From the NCBI GenBank assembly GCA_002794735.1, contig NBAZ01000007.1, forward strand, positions 992,001 to 1,056,000: a stretch of 64,000 bases of DNA. Reading direction: 5' to 3'. Positions within the stretch are counted from its first letter, which is position 1; every line of letters begins with the position of its first letter. Source of the DNA: Pyrrhoderma lamaoense (lineage: Eukaryota; Basidiomycota; Agaricomycetes; Hymenochaetales; Hymenochaetaceae). The position numbers and the translations under genes are program-made. The notes under the pieces are model-generated. The model searched no databases. It worked only from the letters and a program-made list of their open reading frames with translations, and was not told the DNA's origin. Below are positions 12,181 to 26,800 of this stretch, piece by piece.

Positions 12181-15100
12181 TCATGTCTCACTCTCCCTCG
12201 CACGCACTCCTGACGATCCATTACTCGTCGTACTCGTCCGGTACTGGAACAAATCATGTAGCCTGCTTAGTTTGTCTTGTTCTGCTGGAGCTAGATCTGA
12301 CGTTCCACTAGCTCTTCGCTGAGAACTAGGGTTTAACGAAGTCCGGGCTGATATAGAACCATACTGTGCATCGCGACTATTTGATTCAAGTTCTAGATGC
12401 CTGTCAGTCAAAAAATAACATACTATAGAGAGGGGCTATCTACAAACTTGAGAGTGTATCCGCGACAGCAACCGTGCGTTCCTCGTCCTCTGCCGCCCTA
12501 CTGGCCAGGGCCCGAGCAATGTACTTCCGGAATGCCGGTCCAGTGTTTTCCAGCATTCTATCCACACGGGGTTTCTTGTGAGGGTACTTCTTAAGAAATT
12601 GATGCAGCTCTGTAATCCCTTCCTTATGCATAGCCCCAGTTGATTCGCTTGAGATATGATTGATAATCGTCAAAAGCTGCTCGTCTGGATCCGGTTCATC
12701 GACAGGAGGTGGAAGCATTCCATCGTTCCCTGAAGCACCACTATGTGACGTGTGTCTACTACTCGAGGAATACCTTTGATCATTGGAAGTTGAGGCTGTC
12801 GACGATCTCGTCTTCGGGCTCGTCACCTGACTGGCAGTAGGACTTTGTTCCGGAGTCTCTGATCTGTTTGTTGAGCCATTTGTTTCCTGTCGTTTCTTAG
12901 CAGCGGCGGCAGCCTCGGCATTCTCAGCATTCGCACGTGTAGTGTTGAGAATACGATACACATAAGGATACACGATAGTTGCAGAAGGATCTTCAAACGA
13001 GGATGAGAGCAAGTCATAAACTTCGTCCCCGTAGAAGGCTGCAGACGAAGCGCATAAGTATTATTGGTATTTCTTCCACGAATTCTCTTATTTACTTACC
13101 GACAACATGTTGTATGATCACCTTGATAGTACGCAAGGGCATGTCTCCACTAGGGACTTTGTTTGTCGCTCGTGCTCTCCATTCATTTGGTGGAACAGAT
13201 TGAAGGAAATGCTCAATTGTGGGGAATAGTTCAATAGGATCTAATTCTTGCTTTTCCAGGTCCGTGGGTATACTCCGTGCGAGTTTCCAGATACATTTGA
13301 GAACCAATTCCGCAACCTTAGCTTCCTTTGAGTCAGGTGGGGTCCCATTACTGGGGAAAGGTTTTACTATCTGTAAAAGTAAAGCAAGTAATGCTCTGAT
13401 ACTATGGTTAGAAATTTGTTTATAGATGCACAAACACCTGTACACACCTTAGTACAGTCATTTTTCTGCAAGTAGCGAACAATCGTAAAATGATCATGTT
13501 GATAAATCGAGACAAATCCTTTATCCTACTACTTTCACTTTCATCTGTTTGCAAAAGTCGTAAAGTCAACTCTTCGAATAAACTTGTCAGATTATCCACT
13601 TGAACTGATTCCGCGAGAAGAGGATGGTCACAAAACGCATTGATGGTTTGAATCAAGTGCTTTGCAAGACGGAAATTTTCAGGTTCGGTAACAGTTGTAG
13701 AATTTTCAAAGACATGGTTCATTTGCAGGGTGATGGTTTCAATCAGTCCCTCAACATGTTCGGAAAGTTGGTTATATAATTGTGCGATCTGCGGATCTTG
13801 CTGCCCAATTTCAAGTACTCTCTGAATCTGTTTCAAAGCATCAACACTCCGTGAAGGATCGCTACTCAATATTTTAGAGATGGTAAGCTCAATGTTGATG
13901 TCTTCTGGCTCTTCAAGGACGACACTAGTGACAGTTGAGACTCGACGATGATGTACCCCATTCAAGCTTTGCAAAGCAGGTCTATCCGGGGCATACTCTT
14001 CTTGAGGGGTAGACGAAGAAGCTGGTGCTCCAATACGAGAGCCTCCAAGGCGAGACGGTAAGAAACTCTTCGGTCGAGCTGAGCGTGGAGATGTAGGTTC
14101 AGTTGTTGGCAGCTTAGATGATTTACTATCGACACTCTCCCTAGTCGGTGAAAGGGGTCGAGCAAAACGAGTACCAGATGGTGTAGCTGCTCGAGCTATA
14201 CCACCAATACCACCAATCTTAGACTCCGGTTTACGAAGACCAGTCGCGATACGGGATCCAGGTATAGGAGTAGCTGCTACCTTTGGTGCAGCTTCAGGAA
14301 CATCGGTAGTACTTGGACCTGCAACACGCCGAAGTCTCTCTTCCAATTGTGTCTTATCTTTCGGTGACAATGGACCTACGTAAGACCAAATACTTTCTCC
14401 CACAAGTACATACCCTTCACTGAGTGCGGTTAGAGCAGACTTTCTGACAGATGCATCTTTGTCCGAAATCATGGATGCTATAACTGGGAATGACTTTGTC
14501 GGTTCGCAGGCACTTATACCCGTCCGCTTTAATATGCCTGCCATCTCATCCAATGTACCTTGTCTAGTTTTAGCTACTTTAGACTTTAAGCCATATTCCA
14601 TAAGAAGTTGGAAGACACGACTATAAGCGTAGACTTTCGGAAGAGTCTGGATTATCTGCTGAACTCGTACTCGAACGGCCTCTCGTGCATCCCCGAGCTA
14701 CAAAAGATAATTAGACGGTGTCCCAACGAGAGTCAAGTCAAGAAGGATGTATACCTTGTTGATTACTGTCGGGACGAAGCACATGGCCTCTGCATCGGTC
14801 AACTGATAATTTATATCTCGAAGAAAAGCCGTTACATTCTCGATAGCATCAAGACACTTGTTGATTAGATTTGGTTGAGGTTCATGCACACGGATAGAAA
14901 CATATTTCAGTGTAAGGTCAGCATTCGCAATACCTATATCACTCCGTTCCTGGGGATTAAGACCATATTTATCGTCATTTGTCGCCAGAGCTGCATAGAA
15001 ATCGCAGAGCATAGTTAGCCCCGATACATGATCATTCACTGCGTTATGATCATGGCTGAAAAGAAGGTTATAAAGTTCCTTTGAAGCGTGAGGTTCAACT

Positions 15101-18100
15101 TGTATCTGAAGAAGATCGACTAGATCTTTTCTGACAGGACCCGATTCAACGATCCACTTGGTCGCATCTCTTGCTAGTCTTGTATTCTTTGCACTCAAAT
15201 TCATCGTAATAAATGGGGTTGCCGCAGCTACTGACGGTGATGGAGCAGAAGAAGCGGCAGATCTCGGTGGCACAGTACTTCCGGGGCGTCTCAAACCTCC
15301 TAGACTTGGCTTTGCAAGCCTTGAGAGGGGTGCAGAATGTTCTTCGATGGTGCTTGCTCTTGAGTCAGGACGAGGAATCGAACCTTGAGGGAGTTTGCGT
15401 CTAACACCAGCTAGTTTGCTTGCCGGCGCACCAGCACTTGAAGGAGGGGGTGACATAGGTGGGGGACTCACAGAAGTAGCGGTGTTGGTCTTGACAGGGG
15501 CTGGTACTGACTTTGAGGGTTTCTCAGGTGCCACCGCTGGTGCTGGTTTCCCCTGTTTCTCGGGGCGTTAGCTGCTGCAGCCTTAATCATTGGGACTACA
15601 GTGGTGCGAGAAGCAGGTTTTAGCGAGTTTGTTTGCTGTATAACATAGTCATATCCAGTCTGGCCAATGATAAAAGGAAGCGCAGCTTGAGCTCCCTTTC
15701 TGACATCAGCACTTCGGTCATCTAAACAAGAGACAACTGGTCCGGCCCAGGACGTCAGATCCAATGAGGTAACAGGCTCATGGGCCTTAAACCAATCTGC
15801 AATCCAGTTGAGTAGAGTGCTACGTTGCAGTGGGTTTGCGGATTCTAATGCTGTAGCTAATCCTCCAGTCATACTATCTAAACCTTCGCATGCCTCCGCC
15901 ATCGCAGTTAATGTCGCTAATCCAGCCTGTCTGATATTTGTCTTTTGATCGGAGAGCGTAGTTGCCACGGGGAGAGTATATAGTTTTGTATGCCTTTCAA
16001 AAGGTTTGCCCATACCCGTGGCGATGCGAGCAACTATATCCAAGGCGAGAACTTGTACAGCCTTGTTTGTATCCGTCACCCGGGCCTTCAAAATTTGGCT
16101 AATTTCCCCTGAAAAACTACTTTCGGATCATATCTCCATGATGTAGTACAATGGAAAACATACCCATCGTAGGCTTGAGTCGCTTGTTAGGCCCAAGATC
16201 AAGTATAGCCTGTAATGTTTCTAGTGCCTCCTTCTTCATCTTCCAGGCGTCATTCTTTGCACCGGATAGGATTGTTGTCCCTTTAAGTAGACTATCCAAC
16301 TCAACTCTCGGGAATAGATCATCCATGGCATCCACAGCTGCATTTCCGCCCTTACCACCTCCACTAGATGTAGCCATATTTTCCACGTCAATGGATTTTC
16401 GTACTGGCTCGGGAGCAGGTGTCCCTTCAACCTTATCAAATTCACTGTGTATAGTAGAAAGTAGCTGAGGGTTTAATTCCCCGAGTAAATCCTTGACACC
16501 TGAGTCTGGAATTAATCATGTCTACTCAGATTAAACTAACTTAAATTACTTACTCGGCCCAACAAATATTTTAATTTTCACTAAAGCTTTGGTTGCACTT
16601 GTCCGTACAGCGGCATTTGAATTCCCAAGTGCAGCTTTCAGAAAATCGATGAGAGATCGAAGAGAAACCCCAGCAATACCGAACTCAGTAATAGTTGCAT
16701 CAATCCATGAGATAGAATCAGCAAGAACTTTAGGAGCCTTTTGCTTCGACAACGGCTCGTACGCTAAAAAATAAAATGGAAGTCAGTTTCGTTCTGAAAA
16801 GTGATTTAATGGACTAGCCTTGATTAAGGACAAATTGTAACGAAGTTTTCTCTGCAAAAATAATGAGAGCTTCCCCGGCAGGTTTCTTCAGCTTCATATC
16901 CCCCAGCTTCTCAACCAAATGAGGTGCCGCTAGCGCCACACTTGATCGCCCGAATGATGGCGAACGTTCAGCTAGGATTGAGAGAATACCATACAATTTT
17001 GACGAGACCTGTGGATAAAGGTGTTAAAAGTACTGTCCAAGATGGAAACATTACACAGACCTGGAAGTTCTTTTCATTGCCACCCTTTCTTATCAAAAAG
17101 CGTACGATAACTTCACATTCAGCTGAGTCTACCACACCTTCAACCCACTGCATCATTTCTTCCAGTGCACTCAAGCGTAGTTTCCAGTTAGCATCTCCAA
17201 AATTCGTAGCGATTTCCGCAGGGATGAGTTCCGAAGCAAGAGCCTCTGAGTCCTCTGGATTATATTTGTATTTGAAAGTATCCAATGCACCAGCAGCAGC
17301 CGGAACGGAGGGCTTGGTCGGTTTGGTAGAAGCTGCTGCCGCCGCTGCAGCTGCAGGAGGTTTTTTGGTCTGCTATCAGTGGAGGTCGTGAGCAACAGAA
17401 CGAAACTTTAAATGATACCGAAAACTTACCGTAAGTCGGGCAGGAGGTTTAGCAGCCGGTTTAGGAGCTCCCGCTGGAGGCTCTTCACCCTCAGCAACAT
17501 CATTGGCAGGTGCTTTCTTGGCTAAAAGCCGTGCAGGAGGCTTCGTTTTGGGCTTAGGAGGCGCAACATCTTCGAGTAACTCACTGTCGGTAGCAACTTT
17601 CGGGGCTTCCTTCTTAGGTGCAGGTACAGATTTCGGTTTGGCTGGACCAGATTGTGCAGTACGAGGAGCAGGCGCCCCTGCTTTACATTTAACAGTCGCT
17701 TTTTCAAAGGCTTCCTTCACCTTAGCTTTTCGAACATCAGCGAGTTGATCCATTATTGCATTCAAAGGTCTCTCTCCAACAATCTTCATCAATGTACCCA
17801 AACAATTTGCCGCTTCGTTTCTTGCACCTTCAAATGAGTCTTCTAAAAGCCCAGCAAGAGCTTCTGAAAGTGGTTTCACTTGGGGAGGGGAGGGGGGAGT
17901 AGTACTCGTTGAGAGACATCGGCCCAAGAATTTCATAGTGCCCTCCTTCACTTGAGGATTTTTATTGCCCAAAGCAGGCATAATGTTTTCAAGCACATCG
18001 GTTAATGACGACTATTCGATATAGCATGTCAGTTTCATTCATTGAATGATAAAAGGAGAGTGTTACCGAAGCGAATGCCGCATCCAGAGCATTTCCGATA

Positions 18101-19427
18101 GCATCTGTAACATTTTGTTTCCTTTCCTTCAACCTATCTAACATCGGGGGAACAACAACCTCTCGGAACTTCCCAAATGAGCCCATCATACCCTTTGCAA
18201 GAGCCTCCAGACAGTTGGCGGCGGTCATAACACAATTGATGTTAGCATCCGTCATACGGCCCGCCAAACCTCTTACTACTTCAGACAACTCCGGAGCATC
18301 TTTAATACGAGGTGTTGCATTCAAAACTACAAGCAAATCATCCAAAACTTCTTTGCGTTCCTTCCACTTCGATGAAGCAAGGTTGGTCTGGAGTGCTGAA
18401 GGGAGCTTCGGGACGATATCAACTTCCTCTGCAAAAGCTCGCGGATCCATTAAAGCAGGATCTATTCCTCAATGATCAAGACGGTGACTCCTAAACTATA
18501 TGCTGAATTGCGCACCTTCCTGAACTACCTCTTCCTCATCCGCACCACCTCCAGCCTCCATTTCTCGAGCCTGTGCTCTTGTAAGTCGACCAGCTTTCAG
18601 TGTACCCTTCCCTTTCTCTTCGCTATCCATCTTTTCAAAACTCTCCTTTAGCTCCTTAACCTGAACAGGCTTCAGGTCTGCTAACCATGATTCGATAGCC
18701 GGCCCAAGTCCTTGATAGAGGGTTTGTGCAAGTGTAGTACCTTCAGCTCGTACAGTTTTATCTGTATGTGCAAAAATCTTTGGCAATGCCTTTAATATTG
18801 GGGGTGGAGGAACGACTTGGATTCCAAAGGTCCTGGAACAGACAGTCAAATTCATACATACATACATTCAGTTAGATTAATACTTACTTTACTACTTCTC
18901 GAAGAGCAACTACACAACCAGCAACAGTCTTTGGCTGTTTAGCACCTAATCCTGGTAGAATATTATCCTGGTAGCTAAGAATTAGCTACCGAGAATTGTT
19001 ACCAATTCGTACAAATACATACTACAACACCTGCTCCACCGTTTTCAACTTCAACATATTGTAGAGCTAGTTCTACAGCTTGATTCTTCGTTCCAGCCCG
19101 AGCAGATCCAAAGCATTTATCAACTAAAGCCGGCACAACTACTTCTCGGGTCCTCGCAGCATTCTCTCCGGCAAATTTCACGAATGTTACAACACATTCC
19201 ACCCCCTTCTCTTGAGCTACAGCATTTGCGTCTGTGACAATCTTTTTAAGCGTGTCAGGGTTGTTAAGGTAGGGTTTAAAAGCAGGATCGGAATCGTCCG
19301 CTGTATTTTGAAAGGTCTTGATGAGAGTTTCATAGGCTGAAACTCGTGCTTTCCAATTCTTGTGAGCTAGACGGTCGGCAATGGGTAGCTGACTGAAGTC
19401 CTCTTCCGGAGGCGGTGGCCCATCCAT
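12181..19427 (-). CDS. XMAP215/Dis1/Stu2-family microtubule polymerase, five TOG regions
   Basis: Microtubule plus-end and spindle-pole polymerase that binds tubulin through TOG domains. The start is at 19427 (MDGPPPPEEDFSQLP); about 15 introns; roughly 2,000 residues. TOG regions: 1 from 19427 (LAHKNWKARVSAYE), 2 from 18450 (ASSKWKERKEVLDDL), 3 from about 17290 (GDANWKLRLSALEEM), 4 from about 16386 (AWKMKKEALETL), and 5 from about 15190 to 14290 (ending YVGPLSPKDKTQLEERL, as in the fifth TOG of animal XMAP215). Linkers rich in Pro, Ala, Lys and Ser lie at 17700-17420, 15540-15200 and 14290-13930, a usual place for microtubule-lattice binding. A C-terminal helical domain follows and the stop is at 12181. 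Yeast Stu2 has only two TOGs. The reading frame slips by one base between 15548 and 15565, next to GGGG and CCCC runs. Confidence 0.93.
18970..18990 (-). repeat. Short perfect hairpin in TOG-gene intron
   Basis: Nine-base arms GGTAGCTAA and TTAGCTACC around a three-base GAA loop, inside an intron of the TOG gene. It would fold tightly in the pre-mRNA; a role is speculative. Confidence 0.5.
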
Positions 19428-19649
19428 CGTATCAAGTCGTCACAAATCGTCGTCGTGTTCGTCGGCAGCCCCAGCTAAGAGTGGCGTGCCCATGTACCAA
19501 CAGGACGCGTTCGACTCAGAACGTGATCATCCGCGGCACACCCCGGAGCGCATGTTCAAACACCCTTTAACGCCTAAAACGCGTACCTAACTCGCCGAGT
19601 CTGGTGTAGTGAGTATTGTCTAGGCTGCAGGCGGAACTCGACCTTACAA
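19428..19649. promoter_or_regulatory. Divergent promoter, TOG gene / LCL3-like nuclease
   Basis: 222 bp between divergent starts. Locally more GC-rich than its surroundings. No clear TATA element. Confidence 0.4.
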
Positions 19650-20811
19650 ATGGTCTCTTTTCCATGGTACTCTAGTGCAGCACAATCATCACAGACGTCT
19701 AAGCCAGAACCAAAACCAAAACCTGAACTAGAACCCAAATCAGAACCCAGTTTGAAAGCTTTGTGGGAACAATCAAGAGAATGGTTGGGTCAACAACCTG
19801 TTGAACGCGTTGTAGGTATTACATGCTTAAGTATTATTGGATGGAGAGTCGGGGTACGTCTGTTGAGACGGTACCCCAATGCAATGTCAATAACTCAGGA
19901 GATGATACGAAGCAAGAGATGGATAAAAGGAAAAGTTGTAGAGTGCATCGTCTTTGGTCTGTTTAATACGTTTGAGAGAACTAACTCGATTTCAGCGTTA
20001 ATGACCCAGATGGTTTTCGTATATACCACATACCCCCGTTACACTTCTTCTCCGTTCCCAACAGAAGAAGTAATGAGAATTTCTTAGTGTCACAAACCTC
20101 TGTCTTACACTATCCGATTGTTTTCTCTCAGATCAACTTAAGGACCGTGTTATTGTCATCCGATTAGCGGGTATTGATGCTCCTGAAGTAAATTATACCA
20201 TTTTGTTTGTGGATCCTGTTTACTCATGCTCATTGCATCGGTGCTGTGTTTAGTATGGCTATTGGGGAAAACCAAGGCAGGCATTTGCTGATGAGGCTAT
20301 TGCCCATCTTAAGAAATTAATATACGGAAAAAATGGGAAAATAGTTTATGTTCAGCTGCTCGCTCACGATCGGTTCGGTCGAATGGTAAATATAATACAG
20401 CACCTTAGACTATACCTGACAGCTTCTTCAGGTAGCTGTCCCTAAAGTCAAGCAATGGTGGCATCCTTTATGGCTCACACCTTGGTTGGGAAAACATGTC
20501 TGCTTTGATATGCTCCGTAATGGCTGGGCAGTAGTTTATGACAGAAAAGATGCTGTTTACGGGAAATGGGGGAAGGCGAAGTATGATAAAATCGAAGCTA
20601 AGGCTAAGTAAGCAGTCTTCTCATGGAAAATAGAAAATAGAGAACTAATTCAGATACAAGGGAAAAGAGAATAGGACAGTGGGTCAATGGTCCGGACATC
20701 GAAACACCTGCTGAATATAAGCGGAAATACAGCGGTATCGTCAGCGACTCAAAAACAGACGTAGAAATAAAACCTTTGAGCAATACCAAAATATCCGAAC
20801 CAAAGGAGTAA
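19650..20811 (+). CDS. LCL3: Membrane-anchored staphylococcal-nuclease-domain protein (LCL3-like)
   Basis: Probable Ca-dependent endonuclease of the fungal LCL3 family, thought to sit in an organelle membrane. The start is the ATG at 19650; the N-terminus has a Lys-Pro-Glu-rich stretch and one hydrophobic segment (VVGITCLSIIGW). SNase elements follow over about five exons: VNDPDGFRIYHIPP, then VIVIRLAGIDAPE (Arg, Asp and Glu at the positions of nuclease R35, D40 and E43), then YGYWGKPRQAFADEA, AHDRFGRM (R87 equivalent), and FDMLRNGWAVVYD. The tail is charged and ends at TAA 20809-20811. All catalytic residues are present. It starts divergently from the TOG gene. Confidence 0.9.
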
Positions 20812-23800
20812 ACGTCCCACTTGATACGACATCAAAAAATCGCAATATTTCTTGTATATACTCAATATTTAGTAAGTACGAAAGGGAAACTCTCGTATCG
20901 CCTTCTTACTTGCTTGATTTGTTGTGTTAGACTTGCTTTGCGCTTCATCTCAAGAATCACTTCTTGCTTTGTTGACATTTTTGGAACAGTATCACCCTGG
21001 AACATATATCAAGGATCTAATCCCCTTACAAATTTTTTTGGAAATAACATTTATCAACGGATAACATATGTGAATTGCAGAAGTTGATAACTTTGGAATT
21101 TGATCTCCGAATGACCTTGCATATACTTTTACCAATAGCTGCGTTCCAGGTTCTTCGAACTCTCATCTTATCACATCAAAGGTAGTTATCGCCTTTTGAA
21201 TTACATTGAATTAGCTATGTCGCTTTTAAAAAGATCCCCATGGACTGAAACGTCATGAAACGTACCAATAAGAAAAATATCTTGGCCGGTAGCTACTCCC
21301 AATAGGACTCAGAGTGACCTTTCCCCATAAATATAGTCGATAGCAAATCATAATTTCTACGTATATATGCAAGGAGACAGATGAGCTATAAATGCCACCG
21401 GTTATTGACACTTCCCTTGCCTGTTTAGTATGAGGTCTCAGTGGTTTGTGCGCCGTTGTCAAGGTACTTCCAGGACCCCAACAATCAAGGATATAAGGTT
21501 ACTTCTTCCTGTTTTAGAGTAAGTTTATTCCGTCTTAGTCTATATGACTTGTTGAATCGGGATCTACTGCTGACAATACGATTTTTATATCATTAAATAA
21601 CCTAAAAGGACACACCATCTAGAATTAAACGTATCGTCATTCGCTATCGTTATCGGAATTAGCTGTACCAATTGCATACATGCTACATATCATATCAACA
21701 AATTCATTCCGAGAACGCCAGTGACAGTTTCAAAATGTAATAGTATGAAAAGAACTCCAAACTTTCTATATCAATTACAAAGAACTTACTCCAATCATCG
21801 GGCACACGCTTTTCAAAGTCCATCCATCTTAGTCGATCACAGGTTTTCTGAGTTCAATACGGATCCATATGTAGTTACAGTGAGAAAACCAATCCCATAT
21901 TAATCCCTCGTTTTCATTCCGAAATAGACATCTGTTGTTTACATCTACAATTTAAATCAAATAGCCTCTCTTTCTTGACAGTTCTGATATTGGTAGGATA
22001 GCTTTGCTCCATATGCCAGTACCGCTCAACTGAGTTTGAAATGATAAGCTTTCAAGACTCATTCTACTTGCTGAATTTCTGCCATATCAGAATCTGATGT
22101 GGAACCACAAAAAGCTATCAAGTTTCTACCTTCACTCAGATGTGGGTCTCACGATGTATGATTCAGAGTGCAACCACAGTGGCTCGCCGTCACCTCTCAA
22201 CGTCCGAATCTAGACCCGACTCGGAGTTGAGCTCCTATTCAATTTCTCATGTTTATGCTCATGATTTTAGATGTTCATAAACATGTATATCAATATCGCA
22301 CATTAGATCCTAGTGTTTTTCCAAGAGGGGCTTCTATCATGGTACATTAAGCGAAAGTCTAAATATAGCAAACTAAATACAAACAGTGAATTTCAAATTT
22401 GCCTCAAATCGTTCACTTCTCACCTCTTCCCTAGTTGATGATAAGTTTCAAAGCCCCTTCCCTGGACTGAGATCGACTGCAAGCACTACTATTACCCCCG
22501 TCACTCATGCAATTTATACATCTATGTGCTACCTGCTTGCTTACTCAGAATTTCCAATTCCCCCTCTTTTTTTTCAAAAAATTAAGAAATCGGGCCCGCG
22601 GAGCATATTGGCAATTCAATAAAGTGGCTTCCCCCATTCATACGTGTGCACAGTACAAATACAACAAATACAAATAATAAAAGATCTTCAAGCCACCACA
22701 TCTTTCCTTATGGCTTCTAATCCCCCGTTTCCGAGGCAATAAATGGATCCCCTCTTATCGTCGGATAAGTTGACAGTATCCAATACCCGTATCGCATTTG
22801 CCACGTGTATATCTTGTGAGATATCGTGTTTTCAATGTGCGATTATCGAAGAGTAGATTTTAATCTATATCTAGCAGTTACGCTCCGAGAGAATGAGAAA
22901 TATCGTTGAATTTGGATTCTATGCAATAAGAGCAAGCATGTGTATCCTTGTGGCTGGAAATGTACGTGTACATGTACGAATATTTACTCCAAGATGAGTT
23001 ACTTGGGTATGTAATAATCATAAGAAGTGACTTATGATATTCGCATTTCCGTCCCTCTCTCGCCCCTTTTCCCCACCCTCTTACTAGAGTAGGAAGGAAA
23101 TGGAACACTCTAGGCTGGCGGACATTAAGATAGCAACACTTAGTCTGTTTCCAATTTTATATCCACTCCCAAACAGGAGCTGCTTTTCAATAGGTCTCTA
23201 TCTCGTCTCTGACCGAATGAAACCTAAACGGAGCGGTCATCGAAACATGACTATCGAGACTTAACCGAAGTTCTATCGATTAATATAATGTATTACTACA
23301 ATTATACTAATGATGTTATGGCTTCGAAAGCATCTGAAGTAGCCTTAACTCCACGCTCGATCATATGTGGCGCCCCAATACCATCATTATCATCAAGATC
23401 ATTCAGCCCATCTGTTTACTTCCCTCCCTAAGAGTTCTGGAAGAGTAAAGCGGGAGGCTTAGCCGTCTGACATGCCTGATCCACGACATCCTCCTCTCCT
23501 CCTCCCGCCCATTCTCTCGGGACATCCATTCCCAAATATGACATCCGTCCGTCTTGAAGTAAGGGATGTCATAACAACCACAATTATGACGAGAAGAACT
23601 TTAAGAAAAAGAAGAAAGAAGAAGGCGAAGAAGAGCTAAAGAATCAGAGTAGATGGGCCGAAAAATAAAGAAGAAAAGAAGAGAACTTCCCTCATCGGTA
23701 GACGGGAGAAACATTGATCTTACACATGCATGTAGATCAATTGTCATCGTCCAGCATACTAACGCCTCAGAAGGCGATCGAGTATCAAAACTTCCCTCTG

Positions 23801-26800
23801 ATAATTACACATGTATTGGTACATGTACAATGCATGTTAGTTTTATCCCACTTAAGCACTAAGAAAAGAGGAAGAAAATAAGGATATTTCCCCAAAAAGA
23901 AGTAGAAGATGTTTTTGCGGCCCTGATGAAGAACTCTATAAAATGTGTCTACGGCATTGCGCCGGGCTACAGCTAGTGTCATCACTAACCTATGTCGCCA
24001 ACACCAAGCACCCAATGGGAGAAAAGACGAGAGAATTTCAGTATATGTATCCAGGTATAGCATGTGTCTTAACTGGACCGCTCACTGTAAGTGGAAAGCG
24101 ATAGTTTCAAATAGCGCACTCCCTGGACCTGATGAGACGAAATGCCTAGGAAACCTGCTCACGCGTTTACCACGTTGTAATCGTAGGCGCTGGGTAAAAA
24201 AGACGCCTAGATCTCGAAGGAGGTGAGGAAGGACACGAGCAAAAGAAGTGAGGATCAATCAATATGCAGCATGATGATGAGCATGTAGAAAAATGTCCTA
24301 TTTTGATGTTAAAAACAGGTTATCAGAGTTTACACTTTACTGAACACAATTGTAGTAAACACATTTTGTATTCCGCTTAGTAATACTAATGTTTATTTGT
24401 TGTAGACCACAACATACAACTCTTCTTCGTTCCACCTACCCACCCACAACGTTCTCTCGGGATCTTATAACAGGGTTGTCTCTCATCAAAAGGGCCCAAA
24501 TATTTTCTAACCGCTCAACGTAAACCCCATCACTCCTACATCGTGGTCGGTACAATTCTGTGAAACTTCTCCATCTTCGAGCTCCCCCCAAAAAAATTAG
24601 AATGAATACAATATAGATATTCAGATTAGCAGCACATGCAATTGAAACACGGGAATCACAGCTTTGCACAGCAACCCCGACCAGTCCTCTCCCTCACATT
24701 CACCCTGAGAGAATAGATAGATAGAAACGAGATGATCGGTGGTACAAGGAAGATCACTTTCTCCCTCCCTCCGGATCCCTTCTCTTCTCCCGTTCTATTC
24801 ATACACACACACACTTCCTTTCTTCGAATTTACTCCTAACTTGTAATATCAATCTAACGTTACCTCACCGTACCTAGACACTCATGGTCTAAACTTGTAA
24901 ATGTACCAACTTCTGAAAAGGATCATCACCTATCTGACCACTGGCATCATTATCCGTCATCGGCATTTCATTGTCATGGTCCTCGTCATCATTAACATTC
25001 CGCCCTCCTTCCCCTTCCCCACATCCTCATCATCACCCATCTACTGGTATCTATATTAACAATATGATCAAATAAACAAGCAAACAGGAACCTAGGAACT
25101 CAAGTTGATCATCACTAGATACGTTTATTGATTTCTTTATTTTCTTGTCTTTCCAAGTTGATCACTCTCGGATGTTGTAAGTAACTATATACTCGCTCCT
25201 TTTCCCTTTCCGGTAATCTCCTCCCCCTACCTTAACCTTCCCCTTCTTCTACTGCAAGGGCTTCTTTTTTACCCCTTATTTCCCTCCCCCCCTATCTACT
25301 ATTACCATTGCTACGCATTGCTTTCATTGAGTTGAGTGCTAGCTGGAGCCAAGCGCACGACGCAGGTCTAACATATAATATCTGAATAAACAAAACAAAT
25401 GTTCTGATATACCATACCAATATACATCTTACAGTCACCGATGTAAATAAACAAATACACAAAACCACAACAAAACACCCATTCGGCTACTGTAGCACGA
25501 GTAGCTCCGGGTTTTCGGTGTTATTATATTTCTTAAGGGTCCTTTTCACTTTTTCTTAGTCTATAATTATGTACGAGTACATTGGGGGTGATGAATGATG
25601 TGTGGCTTGTGTGATTTCGTTCTTCCTCCCTCCTCCCCTTCTTCCGGATCTCAGGCACTACGCTCTACGGATTTGTAGTCGTTGGGGAAGAAACGGGTAA
25701 TAGGAAATAAGAAAGGGTCGGAAGAGTTGACAGGACGGAAGTAAATTGTTTCCGACGTGAGGTATCCCTTGATATCCATTGATTTTTTTTTAGACTTTTC
25801 TTCTTCTTACTAGCTTAGCATCACCATACATGAACTTGCATACTCACACATACACACATGGACTTGCATAAACTCTCTAACATAGTTATGTAAGAAGAGT
25901 GGGGGACTAGAAGTGAGTCTTAGTGAAGATAGCTAAATAACTTATCTGTTCACATAATGGCCGAAGAAAGTGTTAGCATAGAGGCTAGACCTCGTGCATA
26001 GTTCTAGATGCGGATTCTTATCCCTATTCCAAAGTCTGATGCTACTTCTTCTTACTTCTTACTTCTACTTCTAGTCTTGGTATAAGTGCTAGTAGATTTC
26101 AATAGCATTCACACTATCAATACATATACTCGCTCGTTCATTCCAATCCGAACCTACCCTAGTCTAATTATCAACTTTAAAAAAGTAGAACTTTGTATCT
26201 AATGAAAATCATAACGATAACTTATAAAGTATCTAGTACTAGAGTAATTCCACCTCAAACCATCCAAAACACTGATTGTTTTGGTAATAATCAGAATTGG
26301 TAAAGGTGAGTAATAACAGAAATGTGAAACAAAGTCATACAAGCACAAAACCAAATCAAATCAATGAAAAAAGACAAGAAGTGGAAGTGGAAGTAAAAGA
26401 AGAAGAAGGATAAATAAAAAGTTACCTGACCATGAGCACACGACACTTAATTGTCAAATATCAAAAAACGAGGCAAAGAATAAAAAAAAAGGCGCTCATT
26501 AGATGTAAATGAAACAAAAACAGGGAGTAAGAAAGAGAAACTTTGAACCACACGTTTTAATTTTCGTCATCTCTTTACTGTGACTACTACATGACTACTA
26601 CTATTAGTAGTACACCATCGCCCACTACCGCCACTACCGAATCATACATACATGTACATCAAGCTCAAGGCTATTAATACTTTAGCATTACTATATCATC
26701 TTTGTTGTTTCACTGTCAATGCATACACCGTACCATTACCAAACGTCTAACTTACTATACTAGTAGCATTATACTCAACAATCACACGACCAAAAAACGG

